64,000 bases of DNA. It comes from Roseovarius sp. MMSF_3350. GTDB taxonomy: Bacteria > Pseudomonadota > Alphaproteobacteria > Rhodobacterales > Rhodobacteraceae. Under the pieces are notes generated by a model, which was not told the origin of the DNA, ran no database searches, and was given only the letters and a program-made list of their open reading frames with translations. The stretch covers positions 62,001-126,000 of the forward strand of contig NZ_JASHIZ010000010.1 in the NCBI RefSeq assembly GCF_030733425.1, written 5' to 3'. Of this stretch, positions 1-8,604 are shown piece by piece. The position numbers and the translations under genes are program-made. Positions within the stretch are counted from its first letter, which is position 1. The number at the start of each line of letters is the position of its first letter.

Positions 1-2
1 TC

Positions 3-665
3 GAGGCGATGCACGCCTACAGCCTGGTGCATGACGATCTGCCCTGCATGGACGACGACGATCTGCGCCGCGGCCAGCCCACCGTACACGTCAAATGGGA
101 CGAAGGCACCGCCGTTCTGGTGGGCGACGCGCTGCACTCGCTGGCGTTCGAGATGGCCGCACATCTTGATGGCGCCGCCACGCCCGAGGCCCGCGCCGAC
201 CTGGCGCTCAGCCTGGCGCGCGCGGCGGGCAAGGACGGCATGGTTCTGGGCCAGGCCCTTGATATCGCGGCGGAAACGGCTGCGGATCCGCTGACCCTCG
301 AGCAGATCATCGCGTTGCAGGACGGCAAGACCGGCGCGCTGTTCGGCTGGGCCGCCAGTGCCGGGGCCGTCATGGCCCGCGCCGACACTGGCCCGCTTGT
401 GGACTATGCGCAGGCGCTCGGCCTCGCGTTCCAGATCCAGGACGACGTCATCGACCAGACCGGCGACGCCGCCGCCGTGGGCAAGGCCGTGGGCAAGGAC
501 GCGGCGGCCGGGAAGGCGACGTTCGTGTCGCTTCTGGGACTGGAAGAGGCGAAACGCCGCGCGGCCGCTCTTGTTGACACTGCCTGTGACAGCTTATCTG
601 CTTATGGGAGGCGGGCCGAACGCTTGCGCGACCTGGCGCGCTTCGTTATCTCGCGGCAAAGCTAG
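3..665 (+). CDS. ispA: Polyprenyl (farnesyl) diphosphate synthase, 5' truncated by the window edge
   Basis: This is the C-terminal ~220 residues of a trans-isoprenyl diphosphate synthase, which condenses isopentenyl diphosphate with allylic diphosphates to make the precursor of quinones, hopanoids or carotenoids. The first aspartate-rich motif ([10 protein letters not shown]) lies near 33-62. The second (DDVIDQTGD) starts at 441. Both bind Mg-diphosphate. The frame is open to the left edge, so the N-terminus lies outside the window. It ends 55 bp before dxs on the same strand, the usual ispA-dxs arrangement, which supports a role in the MEP-derived isoprenoid pathway. The product chain length (FPP or GGPP) cannot be fixed from this fragment. 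Confidence 0.9.
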   Translation, partial: EAMHAYSLVHDDLPCMDDDDLRRGQPTVHVKWDEGTAVLVGDALHSLAFEMAAHLDGAATPEARADLALSLARAAGKDGMVLGQALDIAAETAADPLTLEQIIALQDGKTGALFGWAASAGAVMARADTGPLVDYAQALGLAFQIQDDVIDQTGDAAAVGKAVGKDAAAGKATFVSLLGLEEAKRRAAALVDTACDSLSAYGRRAERLRDLARFVISRQS

Positions 666-720
666 CCGCCCGGCCCGAACCGGCCCTGAGTGGCTGCCAA
701 ACTTCAAGGAGCGGCGACGC

Positions 721-2646
721 GTGACACGCCCCCAGACCCCCTTGCTGGATACGGTTTCCAGCCCCGCCGACCTAAAGCGTCTCTCCGATGCCGAGTTGCG
801 CCAGCTGGCAGACGAGCTGCGCAGCGAGACCATCTCGGCGGTTTCCGAAACCGGCGGACACCTCGGCGCCGGCCTCGGCGTGGTCGAACTGACAGTGGCG
901 CTACATCACACCTTCGACGCCCCGCGCGACAAGATCATCTGGGACGTCAGTCACCAGTGCTATCCCCACAAGATCCTGACAGGTCGCCGCGACCGTATGC
1001 GCACGATCCGGCAGGAGGGGGGGCTGAGCGGTTTCACCAAGCGCTCTGAAAGCCCGTACGACCCGTTCGGCGCCGCCCACAGTTCCACCTCGATTTCCGC
1101 CGCCCTGGGCTTTGCCGTGGCGCGCGACCTCGGCGGGGCCAGCGAGACCGGCCATGGCGATGCCATCGCGGTCATCGGCGACGGCGCGATGTCGGCAGGC
1201 ATGGCCTTCGAGGCGATGAACCACGCAGGCCACCTTGGCAAGCGCCTGATCGTCATCCTGAACGACAACGAGATGTCCATCGCGCCGCCCGTGGGTGCGC
1301 TCTCGTCCTACCTGTCGCGTCTTTACGCGGGCGAGCCGTTTCAGGAATTCAAGGCCGCCGCGAAGGGCGCGGTATCTCTTCTGCCAGAGCCTTTCCAAAT
1401 GGGCGCGAAGCGGGCCAAGGAAATGCTCAAGGGCATGGCCGTGGGCGGAACGCTGTTCGAGCAGTTGGGCTTCAGCTATCTAGGCCCTATCGACGGGCAC
1501 GACATGGACCAGCTTTTGCCCGTGCTGCGCACCGTCAAGGCCCGTGCGAACGGGCCGATCCTGATCCACATGATCACGAAGAAGGGCAAGGGCTACGCCC
1601 CGGCGGAAAGCCGTCGCGACGGCGGGCACGCGACCGCCAAGTTCGACATCGCCACCGGCGAGCAGAAGAAATCACCCTCGAACGCCCCCAGCTACACCAA
1701 GGTCTTTGCCGAGGCGCTGCTGAAACACGCGGCCGAAGACGACCGGATCTGCGGCGTGACCGCCGCGATGCCGGACGGCACCGGGCTGGACCTGCTGGAA
1801 AAACGCTATCCTTCGCGCTGCTTTGACGTCGGTATCGCCGAACAGCATGCCGTGACCTTCTCGGCCGGGCTTGCTGCGGGTGGGATGCGACCCTTCTGCG
1901 CGATCTATTCCACCTTTCTGCAACGCGGGTTCGATCAGGTCGTGCACGATGTCGCAATCCAGCGCCTGCCGGTGCGTTTCGCCATCGATCGCGCGGGGTT
2001 GGTGGGGGCCGACGGCGCCACCCATGCGGGCAGCTTCGACGTGGCGTACCTGTCGAACTTACCTGGCTTCACCGTCATGGCCGCCGCCGACGAGGCCGAG
2101 CTGGTGCACATGGTTGCAACCGCCGCGGCGCATGACACCGGGCCCATTGCGTTCCGCTATCCGCGGGGCGAAGGCGAGGGCGTCACCATGCCCGAGCGCG
2201 GCGAGGTGCTGGAGATCGGCAAGGGCCGGATGATCCGCGAAGGCTCACGTGTGGCCATCCTGTCCTTCGGCACGCGCCTGGGCGAGGTGATGAAGGCCTG
2301 CGAGGGGCTGGGCGCGCGCGGTATCACGCCGACCGTCGCGGATGCGCGCTTCTCCAAGCCTTTGGACACGGATCTGATCGACCGGCTGGCCGCCAAGCAC
2401 GAGGCTCTAATCACCATCGAGGAAGGGGCCATCGGCGGATTCGGCAGTCACGTGGCCCAGCACCTGGCCGAGCAGGGCGTCTTCGACACAGGCTTCCGGT
2501 TCCGTTCGATGGTCCTGCCGGATAGCTTCATCGACCAGGCCAGCCCGGCCGACATGTACGCCGTGGCCGGGCTCAATGCAGCCCAGATCGAGGCTAAGGT
2601 CCTGGATGTGCTGGGCGTCGGGCAGATCGCGGGAAAACGGGCCTGA
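721..2646 (+). CDS. dxs: 1-deoxy-D-xylulose-5-phosphate synthase
   Basis: Dxs condenses pyruvate and glyceraldehyde 3-phosphate with thiamine diphosphate, the entry step of the MEP isoprenoid pathway, in the cytosol. The 641-residue product has the family length. Seen in order: the catalytic His region (GGHLGAGLG, His near residue 47), the thiamine-diphosphate motif GDGAMSAG to LNDNEMS around residues 152-182, the pyrimidine-binding stretch [18 protein letters not shown], and a transketolase C-terminal domain. The frame is open far upstream to 358, but homology begins at the GTG at 721. That GTG follows AAGGAG at 706-711, so it is the chosen start. It forms an operon with ispA. Confidence 0.96.
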   Translation: MTRPQTPLLDTVSSPADLKRLSDAELRQLADELRSETISAVSETGGHLGAGLGVVELTVALHHTFDAPRDKIIWDVSHQCYPHKILTGRRDRMRTIRQEGGLSGFTKRSESPYDPFGAAHSSTSISAALGFAVARDLGGASETGHGDAIAVIGDGAMSAGMAFEAMNHAGHLGKRLIVILNDNEMSIAPPVGALSSYLSRLYAGEPFQEFKAAAKGAVSLLPEPFQMGAKRAKEMLKGMAVGGTLFEQLGFSYLGPIDGHDMDQLLPVLRTVKARANGPILIHMITKKGKGYAPAESRRDGGHATAKFDIATGEQKKSPSNAPSYTKVFAEALLKHAAEDDRICGVTAAMPDGTGLDLLEKRYPSRCFDVGIAEQHAVTFSAGLAAGGMRPFCAIYSTFLQRGFDQVVHDVAIQRLPVRFAIDRAGLVGADGATHAGSFDVAYLSNLPGFTVMAAADEAELVHMVATAAAHDTGPIAFRYPRGEGEGVTMPERGEVLEIGKGRMIREGSRVAILSFGTRLGEVMKACEGLGARGITPTVADARFSKPLDTDLIDRLAAKHEALITIEEGAIGGFGSHVAQHLAEQGVFDTGFRFRSMVLPDSFIDQASPADMYAVAGLNAAQIEAKVLDVLGVGQIAGKRA

Positions 2647-2699
2647 GCGACCCGCTTGCGTCTGGAATGTCGGGCGGGCCCTGCCGGTGCGGGCCTGGC

Positions 2700-2885
2700 T
2701 CAGTTTTCTTCGTTATACTTGACCGAGATGCCCTGCTCGAGCGCCGAGGCAAGGTTGTCAACGCCGCCTTTGGCGGTTTCAATTGCACCGAGGCAGAGCC
2801 ATGTCACGGCCGCGGTCGTCACGACCCAGTCCACGGTGACGGCGCCGTCTTCCTCGGCGATGAACGTGTTTAGTGCGGAAAACAT
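2700..2885 (-). CDS. Flp-pilin-like small membrane protein, copy 1
   Basis: A 61-residue protein with a short hydrophilic head (MFSALNTFIAEEDG), one hydrophobic helix and a polar tail. The junction G-AVTVDW resembles the prepilin-peptidase motif of Flp/TadE-type pilins (G followed by four residues and an acidic-aromatic pair), with D-W in place of E-Y. A frame reading further upstream exists, but the ATG at 2885 matches the start of the paralogous copy at 3141. It lies 64 bp downstream of that paralog on the same strand and convergent with dxs. No tad or cpa machinery is visible nearby, so a pilus role is an inference. Such short proteins are often annotated only as hypothetical. Confidence 0.72.
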   Translation of the reverse strand: MFSALNTFIAEEDGAVTVDWVVTTAAVTWLCLGAIETAKGGVDNLASALEQGISVKYNEEN

Positions 2886-2949
2886 GGCAGTGTGTTTCCT
2901 TCTTTTCTTGCGGAGCCGGCGGGCGAAGGCCTGCCGGCGCGGGTTTTGT

Positions 2950-3141
2950 TCAGGGATCGACCCCATCGACCGACTTGGTTTCCACGGATGTCTTGATCGA
3001 GTCGGCCAGCCCGAAGGTGCCATCGCGGGCCGTTCCGACCGTCAGGCATCCAAGGCAGATCACGCTGACTGCCAATACGATCCAATCCACGCTCACGACG
3101 CCCGAGTCGCCGGTCAGGAAGTTTCGTAGGTGGTCGAGCAT
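2950..3141 (-). CDS. Flp-pilin-like small membrane protein, copy 2
   Basis: A 63-residue paralog of the protein at 2700-2885. Both share a hydrophilic head, an acidic-glycine junction (GDSGVVSVDW here, EEDGAVTVDW there), a hydrophobic stretch rich in V, I and C, then G-T/E-A and a polar tail. The G-VVSVDW junction again mimics a Flp prepilin cleavage site. The ATG at 3141 was chosen because the upstream extension is low-complexity and has no counterpart in the sister gene. The two genes probably share a transcript and arose by tandem duplication. Function is unknown. Confidence 0.68.
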   Translation of the reverse strand: MLDHLRNFLTGDSGVVSVDWIVLAVSVICLGCLTVGTARDGTFGLADSIKTSVETKSVDGVDP

Positions 3142-3491
3142 CTGTCCTTTGGCCCTTGTGGTCATTTTGGTCGTCCAGTGTCGCCGCGCCGCGAGAGCAA
3201 CGTCGCCGCGCGTCATTGGCGCTCAGGGTCGGTGTGAAATAGGGCGGAAATGTGGCAAATGGGGCGAAAGCGGGGTGTTAACCTTTTCTTTCGGCAAATT
3301 CATGCCTCTTTTTGCGAATTGACGCGTTCAATGGCCGCTTATTCCTGAAATCGTTTAGCGCATCGAAACAGTGAATAGGGGACAGACAGCGAATTGCCCA
3401 TGCATTGCCGCATTATACGAATCAATTTTTTAAAATTTGCGCCTCGTCGGCGGTCGGGTTTGGCCTGCCGGATTCTGCACGAGGCCTGTGT

Positions 3492-3559
3492 AAATAAGGT
3501 TTCGGCACCAGACACAGCACGCTCGGGAAAAACGACCGTCGGTGCCGTGCGCCTTATTT
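3492..3559. other. Long imperfect dyad in the 3142-3611 non-coding stretch
   Basis: AAATAAGG at 3492-3499 pairs with CCTTATTT at 3552-3559, and CGGCACC at 3503-3509 pairs with GGTGCCG at 3541-3547. The two helices share one axis, so the 68-nt segment can fold as a long interrupted hairpin on either strand. It sits just past the 3' end of the GlxA-type regulator gene. It could be a terminator for that gene, although no clear T-run was seen, or a structured RNA. Apart from this I see no gene in the 470 bp between 3142 and 3611, which is locally A+T rich. Confidence 0.45.
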
Positions 3560-3611
3560 CAACCAGCTTTGTGTGGGCGCCGTCCTTCCGAAACCGGCCC
3601 GGCGGTGCGGA

Positions 3612-4619
3612 TTACACCGACAGCCGCGCGGCTTGGCTGCCACGCTCACGATAGGGCGTGGTGCTGTAATGCGAGCGATAGCATTTCGAGAAATGCGACG
3701 GCGAGGCAAAGCCGCAGGCCAGTGCCACGTTGATCACCGTCATGTCGGTCTGCATCAGCAGGTTGCGCGCCTTTTGCAGCCGCAATTCCATGTAATATCG
3801 CTTGGGCGAGCGGTTCAGGTAGCGCCGGAAGAGGCGCTCCAACTGGCGGGTCGACATCGCCACTTCCCTTGCCAGGATAGCAGGGCTGATCGGTTCCTCG
3901 ATGTTGTTTTCCATCATCTGAATGACCTGGCTCAGCTTGGGATGCCGCACGCCGATCCGCGTGGGGACCGACAGGCGCTGCGTGTCCTGATCGGTGCGGA
4001 TCGAGGAATAGATCATCTGGTCGGCCACAGCATTGGCCAACTGCTCGCCATGGTCGTCGGCGATGAGTTTCAGCATCAGATCAATGGACGAGGTGCCGCC
4101 CGCCGTGGACATGCGGTTGCCGTCTACCACGAAGACCGACTTGGTCAGCTCCACCTCGTCGAATTCCTCGGTAAAGCTGTCGTGGTTTTCCCAGTGGATC
4201 GTCGCGCGCTTTCCATCCAGCAGACCGGCCTTGGCCATGACATAAGACGCGGTACACAGCCCGCCGATGCGCGGACCCCGGCGCGCTTCGCGGCGCAGCC
4301 AGTTCAGCATTTTCTTGGTTGCAGCCTTCTGGATATCGGCCCCACCGCACAGCAGCACGACATCCTCGCGGCGCAACTCATCGAGATCGATATCCACCTT
4401 GAACCGAGACCCTGCAGAGCACGACACCGTACCTTCTGCATCGGCTTCGCCCGACATCACCCATTCGTAAAGGGTCTCGCCCGACATGCGGTTGGCGATA
4501 CGCAAGCAATCCAGCGCCGAGGCAAAACTCAGCAGCGTGAAATTATCGAGCAATACGAAAACGAAACGTTTCGGACCGGACGCGGGGCCCCCGCTTGATT
4601 TTTTCGTTTCCGCGCGCAT
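3612..4619 (-). CDS. GlxA-family transcriptional regulator (DJ-1/PfpI domain plus AraC HTH)
   Basis: A 335-residue cytosolic regulator. Residues ~18-190 form a class I glutamine-amidotransferase-like (DJ-1/PfpI) sensor domain: FVFVLLDNFTLLSFASALD at its start, then LCGGADI and GGLCTASYVMAKAGLLDGKRATIHWE with the nucleophile-elbow Cys. Residues ~225-330 are an AraC-type double HTH ending in GFASPSHFSKCYRSHY. Members of this group control amino-acid and betaine catabolism (for example GbdR and ArgR of Pseudomonas), but the effector here cannot be read from sequence. It is divergent from the DAHP synthase gene, with about 170 bp between the two starts. Confidence 0.9.
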   Translation of the reverse strand: MRAETKKSSGGPASGPKRFVFVLLDNFTLLSFASALDCLRIANRMSGETLYEWVMSGEADAEGTVSCSAGSRFKVDIDLDELRREDVVLLCGGADIQKAATKKMLNWLRREARRGPRIGGLCTASYVMAKAGLLDGKRATIHWENHDSFTEEFDEVELTKSVFVVDGNRMSTAGGTSSIDLMLKLIADDHGEQLANAVADQMIYSSIRTDQDTQRLSVPTRIGVRHPKLSQVIQMMENNIEEPISPAILAREVAMSTRQLERLFRRYLNRSPKRYYMELRLQKARNLLMQTDMTVINVALACGFASPSHFSKCYRSHYSTTPYRERGSQAARLSV

Positions 4620-4788
4620 GTTCGCTACTCCCTGCGCAGTGGCGTATCGGTCAGGTCTTTCACGAAAACCGCAAGATTGGCAAGGGGACCGAGGGTCGAT
4701 TTACGACATATTCCGTCGAAGTCGTATGGTGTCGGCAGTCGGGCTTTAGTATAGACGGGTCTCGAAATTCGATGAGCGGAGAAGAACG

Positions 4789-6159
4789 ATGAGCAATTGG
4801 CAGAAATCTGACTGGCGCAGCAAGCCGCGGATCCAGATGCCCGACTATACCGATGCAGAGGCCCTGCAGTCGGTCGAGTCAAAGCTGTCCAAGTATCCGC
4901 CGCTGGTGTTTGCAGGAGAAGCCCGGCGCCTGAAGAAACAGCTGGGCGCGGCATCGCGCGGCGAGGCGTTCCTGTTGCAGGGCGGCGACTGCGCAGAGGC
5001 GTTCGACCAGTTCTCGGCCGACGCAATCCGCGACACGTTCAAGGTGATGCTGCAAATGGCGATGGTGCTGACCTACGGCGCCAAGGTGCCGGTGATTAAG
5101 GTCGGCCGCATGGCAGGACAGTTTGCCAAGCCGCGCTCGGCGCCGACCGAGGTGGTCAATGGCGTGGAGCTGCCCAGCTATCGCGGAGACATCATCAACG
5201 AGCTGGCCTTCACGCCAGAGGCGCGCATTCCCGACCCGAACAAGATGCTGCACGCCTACACCCAGGCGGCAGCCACGCTGAACCTTCTGCGGGCCTTTTC
5301 GACCGGCGGCTATGCCGACGTGAACCAGGTGCATGCCTGGACACTGGGCTTTACCGATGGGGAAAAGGCGGAACGCTACCGCGAAATGGCCTCGCGCATT
5401 TCCGACACGCTGGATTTCATGCGCGCGGCGGGCGTCGACAGTGCCAGCGCCCACACGCTGCACACGGTGGAGTTCTACACCTCGCACGAAAGCCTGCTGC
5501 TGGAATACGAGGAAGCGCTGGCTCGCGTCGACTCGACCTCGGGCAACTGGCTGGCGGGGTCGGGGCACATGCTGTGGATCGGCGACCGCACGCGACAGCC
5601 TGACGGCGCGCATGTGGAATTCCTGCGCGGCGTGCTGAACCCGATCGGGCTGAAGTGCGGGCCGACCATGGAAGAGGACGACCTGAAAAAGCTGATGGCG
5701 ACGCTGAACCCCGACAACGAGGCCGGGCGCCTGACGCTGATCGCGCGGTTCGGCGCGGGCAAGGCAGGCGAGCATCTGCCCCGCCTGATCAAGACCGTGC
5801 GCGAGGAGGGGGCCAACGTGACCTGGGTTTGCGACCCGATGCATGGCAACACGATCAAGTCGGCCTCGGGTTACAAGACGCGGCCCTTCGAGAGCGTGCT
5901 GCGCGAGGTTCAGGAGTTCTTCGGCGTGCACCGGGCCGAGGGCACCACCCCGGGCGGGGTGCATTTCGAGATGACCGGCCAGGACGTGACCGAATGCACC
6001 GGTGGCGTGCGGGCGGTGACCGAGGAGGACCTGTCGGACCGGTACCACACGGCGTGCGATCCGCGGCTGAACGCATCGCAGGCGCTGGAACTGGCCTTTC
6101 TCGTGGCGCAGGAACTGTCGGACCTGCGCGAGAGCCGGGAGGCCCAGAAGGTCGGCTAA
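4789..6159 (+). CDS. Class II 3-deoxy-7-phosphoheptulonate (DAHP) synthase
   Basis: Catalyses condensation of phosphoenolpyruvate and erythrose 4-phosphate, the first step of the shikimate pathway. The 456-residue product belongs to the plant-like class II family: [11 protein letters not shown] near residue 62 with the metal-binding Cys, [11 protein letters not shown], the histidine motif [11 protein letters not shown], and CDPMHGNT near residue 347. The ATG at 4789 begins [10 protein letters not shown], the usual N-terminus of this class. It is monocistronic here and followed by a hairpin terminator. AroQ, two steps further along the pathway, is encoded at 18456. Confidence 0.96.
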   Translation: MSNWQKSDWRSKPRIQMPDYTDAEALQSVESKLSKYPPLVFAGEARRLKKQLGAASRGEAFLLQGGDCAEAFDQFSADAIRDTFKVMLQMAMVLTYGAKVPVIKVGRMAGQFAKPRSAPTEVVNGVELPSYRGDIINELAFTPEARIPDPNKMLHAYTQAAATLNLLRAFSTGGYADVNQVHAWTLGFTDGEKAERYREMASRISDTLDFMRAAGVDSASAHTLHTVEFYTSHESLLLEYEEALARVDSTSGNWLAGSGHMLWIGDRTRQPDGAHVEFLRGVLNPIGLKCGPTMEEDDLKKLMATLNPDNEAGRLTLIARFGAGKAGEHLPRLIKTVREEGANVTWVCDPMHGNTIKSASGYKTRPFESVLREVQEFFGVHRAEGTTPGGVHFEMTGQDVTECTGGVRAVTEEDLSDRYHTACDPRLNASQALELAFLVAQELSDLRESREAQKVG

Positions 6160-6181
6160 ACGCTTAATTAGAGACATCGAA

Positions 6182-6207
6182 AAGGCCGGCGCAGTGGCGT
6201 CGGCCTT
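6182..6207 (+). terminator. Hairpin terminator after DAHP synthase
   Basis: AAGGCCGGCGC (6182-6192) pairs with GCGTCGGCCTT (6197-6207) through a 4-nt loop, with one G-T pair. It lies 22 bp after the stop codon. The T-run is weak, but position and stem strength fit transcription termination. Confidence 0.7.
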
Positions 6208-6301
6208 AATTCGTGAAGCATCGTAGGGACGGTCGCAAGCAACCATTCGCCGTCGCTACCGAAGACGTTCAACAATACTGCCTGGCCGCGTCAGTGCGGT
6301 C

Positions 6302-6418
6302 TCAGAACCAGCTTTGCACGCCGCGCGATGCGCCGGAAATGTCCCGGCCGACACCTTCGATCGTGGCGCAGCCCGACAGGGCCGCAGCGACCAGCGCGAA
6401 AACAGCGATTTTCCTCAT
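6302..6418 (-). CDS. Entericidin EcnA/B-like small lipoprotein
   Basis: A 38-codon gene starting at the ATG at 6418. The product reads MRKIAVFALVAAALSGC then ATIEGVGRDISGASRGVQSWF. It has a basic n-region, a hydrophobic core and an LSGC lipobox with Cys17 as the lipidation site. The GVGRDISGASR mature segment matches the G-x-G-x-D-I-S pattern of the entericidin A/B lipoproteins. In enterobacteria the pair acts as an antidote and a bacteriolytic lipoprotein, but single copies like this are widespread in Rhodobacteraceae with unknown role. It sits alone downstream of, and convergent with, DAHP synthase. Confidence 0.75.
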   Translation of the reverse strand: MRKIAVFALVAAALSGCATIEGVGRDISGASRGVQSWF

Positions 6419-6447
6419 GTTACCTGCTCGATTCTACTGTCGTTCTT

Positions 6448-8280
6448 TTATTTTTCACTTGCCTCGGACCACCAGACCTCGGGGAGGAACCAAATCCCGT
6501 CCCCGTAGACCGGCAATCGGTCGTCAGGATATTTCAAGTGGCTGAGATGCGCAATCCTGCCGACGGCATAGGCGTGGATCGGGATGACATAGCGACCTGA
6601 AATCAACACCCTGTCCAGAGCGCGGACCGCGGCGACGAAGTCTTCGTGGCTGGTGGCGTTCAGCATCGTGTCTATCATCGCCTCGGCCGCGGGGGACTTC
6701 ATGCCCATGACGTTCCGGCTGCCGGGGATGTCGGCATATTCGGCGCCCCAGTAGTAGATCTGTTCGTTGCCGGGACTAAGCGAGAAGGCACGGCGAAAGA
6801 AGGTGAGGTCAAAATCGAAATTCTGCTCGCGCTCGTTGTATTGCGCGGGATCGGTGGTCTCGATTGTCAGGTCAATGCCCAGCCGCTCCAGTGCCTGAGC
6901 GTAGATTTTCATGTAGGTCGACGCCTGTTGCAGCAGCCCGTCCTGCTGCAAAAGCACGGTCAGGCTCAGCGGCTCGCCGTGGGCGTTGCGCAACTCGCCG
7001 TCCACGACGTTCCAACCGGCCTCGTTCAGCAGGTTCATCGCCTTGCGGATATTGCCGCGGTTGCGCTTGGTGCCGTCGCCCTGGGGCACGGTGTAGCCGT
7101 CCAGCGCGCCGGGCAGAAGCTCGTCCGCGTAGGGCTCCAAGAGTTCGCGCACACGCCCCTCGGCAGGGCCCTCGCGCATGCCCAGTTCGGAACCCGAGAA
7201 ATACGAGGTGATGCGCGGCTGTCGCCCGCCGGTCAGCGTGTCGTTGATATACTCGAAATTGAAGGCCAGGATCAGCGCCTCGCGCACGCGCCAGTCATCC
7301 AGTGGCGCGCGGCGGGTGTTGAAGACGAATCCGGTCATGCCAGAGGGCGTGCCCTGCGGGATCTCGGACAACGTGACGGCGCCGGACTGGACAGCGGGAA
7401 AGTCGTATTGCGTTGCCCATTTCTCGGCGTTCAACTCGCGTACGTAGGAGATGGCCTGCGCCTTGAACGCCTCTTTCAGGACGGCATCGTCGCCGTAGAA
7501 CTCGATGCGGATCTCGTCGAAATTGTTGGTGCCGCGCCGGAAGGGCAGGTCGTTGCCCCAATAGTCCGGATTGCGTTTCAGGGTGACATGACGCCCGACC
7601 TCGTAATTCTCGACCACGTAGGGCGCCGAGCCGATCGGCACGTCCGCCAGCGCGGCCTCCGAGAAATCCTTGCCCTCCCACTGGGCCTTTTTCAGGATCG
7701 GGCGCAGTCCGGCGATGAGAGCGAGTTCGCGGTCTTCGGTGTTGAAGGTCAGACGGACGCTGCGCGGGCCGGTGGCCTCGATCTTGTCGACCTTCTGCCA
7801 GAATCCGCGATAGCGCCCGTGCCCTTCGGTGCCGATGGTCTGGTAGGACCAGATCACGTCGTCGACGGTCACCGGGGTGCCATCGGAGAATCGCGCCTCC
7901 TCTCGCAGCGTGAATTCGACCCAGTCGCGGTCCGGCCCGGTCTCGACCGATTCGGCCAGAAGGCCGTAAAGCGAGAACGGCTCATCGTAGGATCGGCCCA
8001 TCAGCGACTCGTGCGTGAGGTGCCGCAACTGCCAGGGCGGCTCGCCTTTCTGGACGAACGGATTGAGGCTGTCGAAGCTGCCGACATTGCCGCTGACCAG
8101 CCGGCCGCCCTTGGGCGCGTCGGGGTTGGCATAGGGCAGGGACACGAAATCTGGGGGCAGGGCGGGGTCGCCGTACATAGCTATGCCATGCGACGGCTCG
8201 GCCACGCCCGGTTCGGCGGCAAAACCGGCGGCGAGAATCGCGATTGCGCGCAGCGCGCGGTGGAAAAAATCTGGTCCCAT
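6448..8280 (-). CDS. Extracellular solute-binding protein, family 5 (YejA-like oligopeptide binder)
   Basis: A 610-residue periplasmic binding protein of the peptide/nickel ABC transporter class. An N-terminal signal peptide precedes AEPSHG. The opening MYGDPALPPDFVSLPYANP-APKGG is typical of the YejA subgroup, which feeds microcin-C-type and oligopeptide importers. FSDGTPVTVDDV and the YWGNDLPF region belong to the SBP_bac_5 fold. No permease or ATPase gene lies on either side, so it is an orphan component or works with a transporter elsewhere. The start is the ATG at 8280, with the hydrophobic signal immediately after it. Confidence 0.9.
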   Translation of the reverse strand: MGPDFFHRALRAIAILAAGFAAEPGVAEPSHGIAMYGDPALPPDFVSLPYANPDAPKGGRLVSGNVGSFDSLNPFVQKGEPPWQLRHLTHESLMGRSYDEPFSLYGLLAESVETGPDRDWVEFTLREEARFSDGTPVTVDDVIWSYQTIGTEGHGRYRGFWQKVDKIEATGPRSVRLTFNTEDRELALIAGLRPILKKAQWEGKDFSEAALADVPIGSAPYVVENYEVGRHVTLKRNPDYWGNDLPFRRGTNNFDEIRIEFYGDDAVLKEAFKAQAISYVRELNAEKWATQYDFPAVQSGAVTLSEIPQGTPSGMTGFVFNTRRAPLDDWRVREALILAFNFEYINDTLTGGRQPRITSYFSGSELGMREGPAEGRVRELLEPYADELLPGALDGYTVPQGDGTKRNRGNIRKAMNLLNEAGWNVVDGELRNAHGEPLSLTVLLQQDGLLQQASTYMKIYAQALERLGIDLTIETTDPAQYNEREQNFDFDLTFFRRAFSLSPGNEQIYYWGAEYADIPGSRNVMGMKSPAAEAMIDTMLNATSHEDFVAAVRALDRVLISGRYVIPIHAYAVGRIAHLSHLKYPDDRLPVYGDGIWFLPEVWWSEASEK

Positions 8281-8360
8281 TCGGGCAACAATCCTGCTCA
8301 GGCCTTATTTGTCTGACCATGGACGTTAAAGGCGGATTTACGTCTTTTCAAACTTTTAGC

Positions 8361-8389
8361 TTGGATCATCACGGTGAATTGCGTATAAA
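8361..8389 (+). promoter_or_regulatory. Sigma-70-type promoter of the candidate sRNA
   Basis: TTGGAT at 8361-8366 and TATAAA at 8384-8389 are separated by exactly 17 bp. Seven bases later a G-rich start region leads into a short hairpin and a strong terminator, with no convincing coding sequence between. Confidence 0.6.
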
Positions 8390-8395
8390 GGGGGC

Positions 8396-8471
8396 ACTGC
8401 TCGATAGGTTTCTTGCCTGTATGAAACCTGCCTCAATAACTTAACGCCGGCCTTGTGCCGGCGTTTTTTTT
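8396..8471 (+). ncRNA. Candidate ~76-nt small RNA with its own promoter and intrinsic terminator
   Basis: The interval begins about 7 nt after TATAAA and ends in the T-run of a perfect terminator hairpin. Inside it, GGTTTC (8407-8412) can pair with GAAACC (8423-8428), giving a first hairpin with a 10-nt loop TTGCCTGTAT, then a single-stranded A-rich linker, then the terminator. This is the classic layout of a trans-acting bacterial sRNA. A 41-codon frame starting at 8322 overlaps it, but most of that frame is upstream of the predicted start site and has no ribosome-binding site, so a peptide is unlikely. The family is not recognised. Confidence 0.55.
8443..8471 (+). terminator. Strong intrinsic terminator
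   Basis: AACGCCGGC (8443-8451) pairs perfectly with GCCGGCGTT (8457-8465) around a CTTGT loop, and a run of eight T follows (8464-8471). It would stop + strand transcripts before the 3-hydroxybutyrate dehydrogenase gene at 8605. Confidence 0.9.
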
Positions 8472-8604
8472 GGTCGAGCCGGCTGTTTTTTGCAAGCGCC
8501 CCGCGACACGCGCGAATTGCGGCGAAAGCCCGTGTACGACGGGTTTTCAAACCGTTTCGAAACGCGCTAGGTCAGTCACGAAGGTTAACAAAGGGTGCTG
8601 CATC

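Noticed and set aside
358-720. N-terminal extension of dxs
   Set aside because: The frame is open but overlaps ispA, and Dxs homology starts at the GTG at 721 next to a good ribosome-binding site.
3573-4598. A 341-codon open frame opposite the GlxA-type regulator
   Set aside because: The minus-strand product has both family domains intact. The + strand translation resembles nothing.
8322-8444. A 41-codon frame over the sRNA candidate
   Set aside because: Most of it lies upstream of the predicted transcript start. It has no ribosome-binding site and ends inside the terminator stem.
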